DNA of 10,983 nt, from assembly GCA_013003465.1 (NCBI GenBank), contig JABDIZ010000136.1, positions 1 to 10,983 of the forward strand, given 5' to 3'. Positions 6,561-10,983 of the stretch are shown piece by piece. A program made the position numbers and the translations under genes. The notes beneath the pieces were generated by a model that saw nothing but the letters and a program-made list of their open reading frames with translations, ran no database searches and was not told the DNA's origin. Every line of letters begins with the position of its first letter. Position 1 is the stretch's first letter. This DNA is from Rhodothermaceae bacterium (GTDB taxonomy: Bacteria > Bacteroidota > Rhodothermia > Rhodothermales > Rubricoccaceae).

Positions 6561-6596
6561 GGCCGCTCGGCCGTTTCCGTGCCCGCCCGGCGGGCA
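6561..6596. repeat. Two tandem inverted repeats in the leader of the TolB-like gene
   Basis: GGCCG/CGGCC (6561-6565 and 6568-6572, 2-nt spacer) is followed by a perfect 8-bp inverted repeat, TGCCCGCC/GGCGGGCA (6580-6587 and 6589-6596, 1-nt spacer). Both fall just downstream of the putative -7 element and upstream of the coding region. They could be a protein-binding operator or leader hairpins. The loops are too tight for both stems to form fully as RNA, which slightly favours a DNA-binding site for the second. Confidence 0.45.
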
Positions 6597-6640
6597 TATT
6601 CTCTTTCGACCGCTTCCGTTCGTTGTTCCCCTGCCCACCG

Positions 6641-7849
6641 ATGCGCGCCGCGCTCCTGTTTTTCGTTTCCGCTCTGTTCCTCGTGGCCTGCGGCCCGGCC
6701 GATTCCGAGCCGGACACGCCGACGGATTCCGTTGAAGCGGAAGCCTATGACCCGGCCACCGATACGCTCCGCTTCTCCGGCGAGACTCGCCTCCGCAACA
6801 TCCGCCAGTTGACGTGGGGCGGCAACAACGCCGAGGCCTACTGGTCGTTCGACGATGAGCAACTCATCATGCAGAGCGACTGGAGCGCCATCAACCCGCA
6901 AGGCTGCGATCAGCAGTTCGTGATGAACGCCGATGGAACGCCGCTCGCCGACGGCGAAACGTACCGTCTCGTCTCGACCGGTCAAGGGCGCACGACCTGC
7001 GGCTACTTCCTCGCCGACGGGCGCGTCGTCTACGCCTCGACACACGAGGGCGGCCCCGCGTGTCCGACGCCGACCAGCTCGGAACTCGGCCGCTACGTCT
7101 GGTCCATCTTCCCCACCTTCGACATCTACGTAGCGAATGCGGACGGTACAGAAACCGAGTTGCTTATTGGCGGCGAGGGCTACGACGCCGAGGCGACGGT
7201 CTCGCCGGATGGCCGCTACATCGTCTTCACCTCCACCCGCTCGGGTGATCTGGAACTGTGGCGCTACGACCTGGAGACGGGCGAGACGCTCCAACTCACC
7301 GACACGCTCGGCTACGACGGGGGCGCCTTCTTCTCGCCCGACGGCACGAAGCTCATCTGGCGCGCGAGCCGCCCGGAAGGCGAGGAGGCCACGCGTTACC
7401 AGGAGCTGCTCGCACAGGATGCCATCGAGCCCGGCGCGCTCAACCTCTTCGTCGCCAACGCCGATGGCTCGGACGCCCGTCAGATCACCGACCTCCCCGG
7501 CGCCAACTGGGCGCCGTTCTTCCACCCCTCGGGCGAGCAGATTGTCTTCGCCTCCAACCACCACACGATGGCCGAAGGCGGGCGCGAGTTCGACCTGTTC
7601 CTCGTCAACATCGACGGGACGGGTCTAGAAAAGCTCACCCACTCGGGGACGTTCGACGCCTTCCCGATGTTCAGTTTCAGCGGCGACCAGCTCGTGTTCG
7701 CCTCCAACCGCCGCGCCGACCGCACGGAGAGCCGCGACACCAACATCTTCGTCGCGGACTGGGTGGAGGAGCCGACCGATGCCGACCGCGGCTTTCAGAC
7801 GCTTCCACCTGTGACGGTTGCGGCTGAGGCGCCTTCGGGAACCGAGTGA
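6641..7849 (+). CDS. TolB-like beta-propeller (PD40/WD40-like) lipoprotein
   Basis: A 402-residue exported lipoprotein. Residues 1-17 are a signal peptide with lipobox LVAC (Cys17), followed by a Pro/Glu/Asp/Thr-rich linker to about 40. The rest is a series of PD40-type propeller repeats: SxDGxxIVF-like units at about 68-77, 124-133, 188-197, 232-240, 296-304 and 347-355, alternating with NADGT/ETG turn motifs. This resembles the C-terminal propeller of TolB without TolB's N-terminal domain. It probably works as a periplasmic or outer-membrane-anchored scaffold or binding protein; the partner is unknown. Three further cysteines (89, 120, 141) lie in an insert between early blades. ATG at 6641 gives the lipoprotein signal; the open frame from 6539 runs through the promoter and inverted repeats and is rejected. 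It is divergent from cnoX and converges on the MBL lipoprotein with a 7-bp gap. Confidence 0.88.
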   Translation: MRAALLFFVSALFLVACGPADSEPDTPTDSVEAEAYDPATDTLRFSGETRLRNIRQLTWGGNNAEAYWSFDDEQLIMQSDWSAINPQGCDQQFVMNADGTPLADGETYRLVSTGQGRTTCGYFLADGRVVYASTHEGGPACPTPTSSELGRYVWSIFPTFDIYVANADGTETELLIGGEGYDAEATVSPDGRYIVFTSTRSGDLELWRYDLETGETLQLTDTLGYDGGAFFSPDGTKLIWRASRPEGEEATRYQELLAQDAIEPGALNLFVANADGSDARQITDLPGANWAPFFHPSGEQIVFASNHHTMAEGGREFDLFLVNIDGTGLEKLTHSGTFDAFPMFSFSGDQLVFASNRRADRTESRDTNIFVADWVEEPTDADRGFQTLPPVTVAAEAPSGTE

Positions 7850-7856
7850 TGCGCCG

Positions 7857-9002
7857 TCAGAATGTGATGGTGGTCGGTGCCTGGGTGAACAGCGTGGCGC
7901 TCGGAAAAAGTTGCTGTACCTGCGGTACCTCGTTGGGCACATCGAAGAAATGCATGGCGACTATGTGAGCCGGGGCGACCTGCGCATTGATGAGATCGCG
8001 CGTGGCAGCGCTGATGAGCGTGTTGAACGTCGGCATGAAGATCACCTCGATGTCCCGGTTTGCGAGGTCGAACGGCTGGAAGCTGGCTGTCTCATACTCC
8101 ACGTCGCCGACGTGTAGGAAGTTCTTCCCACCCAGATTGACGCTGTACACGTAGTTCTGGACATTCGAGAAGTCGTTCCCGAATTGATCGAAGTGGTGCA
8201 TCAGCAGGATGTCGAGGGAGATGTCGTTGGCACCGGCCACCCCCTCGCTGCCAAAGATGGTCATATTCACAGGCAACAGGCGTGCAGGCTCGATGCCGTC
8301 TTGAGCCTGGGGGGGCGCGATCACCCAGGCTCCCGGGTTGTTCATCAGCACCGTATTGATTGCTGTCGGGTTGGAGTGATCGCCGTGGTTGTGGGTGATG
8401 AGGATGAGGTCAATGCCGTCGTAGGGTGGCTGCCCCATGAGCAGCTTGGTGCGCTCAGCCGTCGGTAGGATGACCCAAGGGCTCTCGTTGGTGTGGATCG
8501 CATCGATGAGCACCTTTTTGTCCTCGAACGCCAGCATGATGCCATCGTTGCCGAGATAGGTCACCGAGACCGGGTCGGTCGCCGTTCCCGAGAGCGCAAC
8601 CGTTCGTGTGCCGTGGCTGCTTTCCACCGTCAGGGTTGCAGCGAACGCTCCGCCCACCACCGGTGAAGCCACCACTTCCACGGTTTCGGAGAGACCTGGA
8701 CGGAGTGTGAACGGGAGCGCCGGGGCGCTCAACTGAAATCCCCCGGCCCCCTCGCCGTTGAGTATGAGCGCGGTCACCGTCAGCGTCGCGTTGCCCGTAT
8801 TGCGCACTGCGATCGTCTGCACGCTACTCGTCTGTCCGGTAGTGAGGGCGCCGAAGTCGAGCGTAGATGGGCTCACGGCAAGCGTGTCGGGCGTGGCGGT
8901 CTCGCTACTGTCGCACGCCAGAGCAAGAAACAACGCCAGAAGGAGCCAGGGGGCAGAGGGGCGCGATAGGAGCATGACAGGACGCGGAGGGGCACGGTCC
9001 AT
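7857..9002 (-). CDS. Lipoprotein with N-terminal ASH-type Ig-like domain and C-terminal metallo-beta-lactamase-fold hydrolase
   Basis: A 381-residue protein. A signal peptide ends in lipobox LALAC (Cys30). Residues about 42-143 form an ASH/HYDIN-like 'choice-of-anchor D' beta domain (VSPSTLDFGALTTGQTS start, VRNTGN at 66-71, SGTA end). Residues about 146-381 form an UlaG-like metallo-beta-lactamase domain with metal motif THNHGDH (203-209), HVGD (297-300) and a late His351 (AMHFF), and a YLGNDGIML beginning typical of the MBL fold start. The enzyme would be a metal-dependent hydrolase tethered to the envelope; the substrate is unknown. ATG at 9002 is preferred because AGGA lies 6 nt upstream (minus strand, 9009-9012). 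ATG at 8975 would also give a complete lipoprotein signal. It follows the porin gene by 99 bp on the same strand, so it may be a separate unit. Confidence 0.88.
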   Translation of the reverse strand: MDRAPPRPVMLLSRPSAPWLLLALFLALACDSSETATPDTLAVSPSTLDFGALTTGQTSSVQTIAVRNTGNATLTVTALILNGEGAGGFQLSAPALPFTLRPGLSETVEVVASPVVGGAFAATLTVESSHGTRTVALSGTATDPVSVTYLGNDGIMLAFEDKKVLIDAIHTNESPWVILPTAERTKLLMGQPPYDGIDLILITHNHGDHSNPTAINTVLMNNPGAWVIAPPQAQDGIEPARLLPVNMTIFGSEGVAGANDISLDILLMHHFDQFGNDFSNVQNYVYSVNLGGKNFLHVGDVEYETASFQPFDLANRDIEVIFMPTFNTLISAATRDLINAQVAPAHIVAMHFFDVPNEVPQVQQLFPSATLFTQAPTTITF

Positions 9003-9101
9003 GATCGTTCCTGCCCCTTAGATGTTCTAGTCAGAAACCAGCCCCCTGCCTCTTGAACTCGAACGGGCGATGATTCCTGAGGCACCCGTTTAGCATGGGC
9101 G

Positions 9102-10331
9102 CTAGAAGTATGTCGCAAAGCCAACCTGAATACCGGCACTTACTGCTGCTGGGTTGCCGAGCAGGTCGCGGTGCCACTGGCGGCGGTAGTTGAGCTTGAA
9201 GACGGTGTCGTCGTTCGGCCGGAAGCTGAACCCGGGTACGACAGCCACCAATTCGTCGTAGATCTTGTCGCCGACGGCCGGATTGCCCTCGCCGACGGTG
9301 CGCGCGGAGAACGTGCTTTGGTTGTAGTCGACGGCTTCGAGCCGGAGTGTGGCGTTCAGGCGCGCCGCCTCGTAGCCGAGCAGTTGGAACTGCCAGACCG
9401 GCGCGATGACATCCAGGTGCGCGCCCCACTGCCGTCCGCCGAACTCGTCGTTGAGGCTCTCGGGCACGTCGATCCAGGCTGCTGCTGCTTCGCCGCGCAC
9501 GTCCACGCCGAGGAGAGAGGCTTTCAGGTCGAGCGCGAGCAGGTCCACGCGCCGCGCCTCATCCACCTCGTCGCCCTCGATGCGAAAGCGGTTGTAGGCG
9601 CCCCCGTAGTAGGAGAGGCCGACCTCACCGAGCGCGTGGTACTTGGCCGCGATCCGGGCCGAAAGCGCAGGCGTGCCGTTGTTGTCTTCCGCGAAGGCCT
9701 TCTCGCTCCGTCCGGCCGGGATGGACGTGCGGCCCTGTTCATTGAGTACAATGCCGTCGCTGAGGCCGTTCGTGAGGTATACGTCGTAGCTCACGCCGAG
9801 CTGTGGGCTGGGGAAGAGCTGTCCATGCGCGCCCACGCCGACCTCTGAGAGGGTCGAGGGGATGATCTCAGTAGAGACGAGCGGTCGGTCCACGAACTCC
9901 CACAGCGGGCTGTCGTGGTTTTGGTTGAAGGCGCCGATGGGCGGGAGCAGAATTCCGCCACGCAGCACGAGTTCGGGGGCGATCGTAAAATCGATCAGCG
10001 CCGTTTCCAGAGCGATCTCCTCGGCACCGTGCTCGAACTCCAGTTCCGAGGTCAGCGTGATACGCTCGCTGATGGCGGAGAAGACGAACAGGTTGAAGCG
10101 CCGCATCTCTAACGAGAAGCCCTCCGTGATGCCGTCCTCCACGAAGTAATTGGTGTTTGCTTCGGCGTAGCCGCCCACGGCCGTGCTGCCGAGCCGCCCG
10201 ATGTAGGGGCGCGCGTAGATAGCCTCCTGCACGAACCCCTCGGTGCGAGCAGAGTCGGGAGCGACCTCCTGGGCTCGGGCCGTGCCGAGGGCCGCAGGGA
10301 GAAGCAGAAGCGCAGCGACGAGCAGGCGCAT
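9102..10331 (-). CDS. Outer-membrane porin-like beta-barrel protein
   Basis: A 409-residue protein with a Sec signal peptide (1-20, cleavage likely after TARA, before Gln21). The mature part alternates hydrophobic and polar residues in amphipathic strands rich in Tyr, Phe, Gly and Asn, and ends in Tyr-Phe, the C-terminal aromatic signature recognised by the BAM machinery. The family resembles phosphate-selective porin O/P-type or uncharacterised Bacteroidota porins; selectivity is unknown. ATG at 10331 starts the signal peptide, 10 bp after the Rieske stop; a TTG at 10349 would overlap the Rieske gene and is less likely. It is last in the DHOR-Rieske-porin unit, so it may let the substrate or product of that redox pair cross the outer membrane (inference). 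Confidence 0.85.
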   Translation of the reverse strand: MRLLVAALLLLPAALGTARAQEVAPDSARTEGFVQEAIYARPYIGRLGSTAVGGYAEANTNYFVEDGITEGFSLEMRRFNLFVFSAISERITLTSELEFEHGAEEIALETALIDFTIAPELVLRGGILLPPIGAFNQNHDSPLWEFVDRPLVSTEIIPSTLSEVGVGAHGQLFPSPQLGVSYDVYLTNGLSDGIVLNEQGRTSIPAGRSEKAFAEDNNGTPALSARIAAKYHALGEVGLSYYGGAYNRFRIEGDEVDEARRVDLLALDLKASLLGVDVRGEAAAAWIDVPESLNDEFGGRQWGAHLDVIAPVWQFQLLGYEAARLNATLRLEAVDYNQSTFSARTVGEGNPAVGDKIYDELVAVVPGFSFRPNDDTVFKLNYRRQWHRDLLGNPAAVSAGIQVGFATYF

Positions 10332-10341
10332 GGGGCAAGGG

Positions 10342-10767
10342 CTAAACAAGGTGGAGAGTGATGTGGTCGGCGTCGGTCGTGACGTCGAAGGATTGAAGCG
10401 GACGCTCGGCGGGGCCTTCTAGGACCTCGCCGGTCGCGGTGAACTCGCTGCCGTGGCAGGGGCAGGCCAGCCGGACTCCCGCCGGGTTGACCTGGCAGCC
10501 GCGATGCGTACACCGCAGCAGCACCGCGGCGAACGAGCCGTCTTCGCGGCGATGCAGGTAGATGGGCGGCTCACCATCGCGCGGGTGGCGGAGCAGCACA
10601 TACGGCGCCATACCCACAGTGGCGCGGTTGACGACGAGCCGCTCGCCCTCCTGCCGGTAGGCGACGTAGCGGACGCTGCTACACCCTGCGAGAAGCCCTA
10701 GCGGTGCGGCACAGAGGGCTCCAACGCTCGCGCGCTGGGCCAGTTTGAGGACATCGCGGCGGTCCAT
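10342..10767 (-). CDS. Rieske [2Fe-2S] protein with Tat signal and lipobox
   Basis: A 141-residue electron-transfer protein. The N-terminus MDRRDVLKLA matches the twin-arginine pattern RRxxLK, and LAGC at 26-29 is a lipobox, so it is probably folded in the cytoplasm, exported by Tat and lipidated at Cys29. The cluster site is CTHRGC (Cys86, His88, Cys91) and CPCHGSEF (Cys102, Cys104, His105). Cys86, His88, Cys102 and His105 would bind the cluster, and Cys91 and Cys104 would form the disulfide typical of high-potential bc1/b6f-type Rieske proteins. At about 110 residues mature it is short and soluble, with no transmembrane helix beyond the signal. It lies 12 bp after the DHOR gene and 10 bp before the porin gene. 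A bc1-type complex is not evident here, so it probably exchanges electrons with the di-heme protein (inference). Confidence 0.92.
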   Translation of the reverse strand: MDRRDVLKLAQRASVGALCAAPLGLLAGCSSVRYVAYRQEGERLVVNRATVGMAPYVLLRHPRDGEPPIYLHRREDGSFAAVLLRCTHRGCQVNPAGVRLACPCHGSEFTATGEVLEGPAERPLQSFDVTTDADHITLHLV

Positions 10768-10779
10768 GGCAACAGGGGG

Positions 10780-10983
10780 CTAGAGCGAGTTCAGAAAGGT
10801 GATGAGCTGCGCCTGTTCCTGCGCAGAGAGGGCGTTGTAAGCTGTACGGCTACCGGCGGCCTCCCCGCCGTGGAATTGGATGGCCTCGTCGAGCGTGGTG
10901 GCACGGCCGTCGTGGAGGTAGAAGGCACGGCCGCCCTGGAAGTCGGCCGCGCGGCCGAGTCCCCACAGCGGGGGCGTACGCCA
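10780..10983 (-). CDS. Di-heme cytochrome c oxidoreductase (DHOR, DUF1111), C-terminal fragment
   Basis: Only the last 67 residues are in the window; the frame is open to the right edge (minus strand, Trp from 10981-10983) and ends in TAG at 10780-10782. No Met is available, so the true start is outside. The visible sequence is the diagnostic end of the DHOR/DUF1111 family: RTPPLWGLGRA, LHDGRATTLDEAI, FHGGEAAGSR, then ALSAQEQAQLITFLNSL. These are periplasmic proteins with two c-type haems; the CxxCH motifs would lie further upstream, outside the window. It ends 12 bp before the Rieske gene, implying one transcript. Very likely correct as to family; function beyond electron transfer is unknown, and the family often neighbours imelysin-type iron-regulated proteins, which cannot be seen here. 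Confidence 0.85.
   Translation of the reverse strand, partial: WRTPPLWGLGRAADFQGGRAFYLHDGRATTLDEAIQFHGGEAAGSRTAYNALSAQEQAQLITFLNSL

Noticed and set aside
6500..7564. The cnoX frame stays open for over 1 kb antisense to the TolB-like gene
   Set aside because: The extension is Arg/Gly/Val/Glu-rich with no recognisable domain, while the plus strand has a clear lipoprotein and propeller repeats. GC-rich codon bias commonly leaves such antisense frames open.
9062..9090. AACGGG/CCCGTT inverted repeat (6-bp arms, 17-nt loop) downstream of the porin stop, with CCTGAGG nested inside
   Set aside because: No T-run follows on the minus strand and the loop is long, so it is too weak to call a terminator.
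9171..9848. Plus-strand frame of 225 codons
   Set aside because: Antisense shadow of the porin gene; no signal peptide or domain.
1..10983. tRNA, rRNA, CRISPR arrays, insertion sequences, attachment sites
   Set aside because: None recognised by eye on either strand; a tRNAscan and an IS search would be needed to exclude them formally.

Overview
The window is GC-rich (about 65% by eye), densely coded and mostly written on the minus strand. The organism is most likely a Gram-negative member of the Bacteroidota/Rhodothermota (Rhodothermus/Salinibacter/Rubricoccus-like). The grounds are the outer-membrane porin with a terminal Phe, several lipoboxes, the near absence of Shine-Dalgarno sites, and one exact Bacteroidota-type TAnnTTTG promoter element at 6544-6551. 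This placement is inferred from style, not from a marker gene. No tRNA, rRNA, CRISPR array, insertion sequence or phage gene was seen.

Layout. (1) 2-808 (+) is the 3' part of a zinc-dependent cytidine-deaminase-fold gene. It converges on a DUF819 membrane protein (805-1971, -), and the two stop codons share one CTAG. Upstream of DUF819 on the same strand is a small three-helix membrane protein (2033-2392, -), then a sparse stretch with one doubtful small ORF. (2) 2750-3580 (-) is a FabG-like short-chain dehydrogenase. It is divergent from a LOV-domain blue-light sensor histidine kinase (3691-4827, +), whose 3' end overlaps a MaoC-type enoyl-CoA hydratase (4805-5269, -). MaoC is preceded by, and overlaps, an acyl-CoA thioesterase (5262-5696, -) and a CnoX/YbbN-like thioredoxin-TPR protein (5696-6499, -). 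These last three form a tightly overlapping operon. (3) A 141-bp divergent spacer separates cnoX from a TolB-like beta-propeller lipoprotein (6641-7849, +). That gene converges on an ASH/metallo-beta-lactamase fusion lipoprotein (7857-9002, -). (4) 9102-10983 (-) is a compact transcription unit, read from the window edge: the C-terminus of a di-heme cytochrome c oxidoreductase (DHOR, DUF1111), a Tat-type Rieske 2Fe-2S lipoprotein, and a porin.

How the genes may work together. The SDR, MaoC and thioesterase fit acyl-CoA/(R)-3-hydroxyacyl metabolism; the dehydrogenase and hydratase would be consecutive steps. A photoreceptor kinase sits between them on the opposite strand. The DHOR-Rieske-porin unit looks like a periplasmic/outer-membrane redox module of unknown substrate.

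Most genes fall into known families. The items most worth a second look are the LOV histidine kinase between two lipid genes, the DHOR/Rieske-lipoprotein/porin operon, the ASH-MBL lipoprotein, the divergent deaminase, and the paired inverted repeats downstream of the TolB-like gene's promoter element. No wholly new system is evident.
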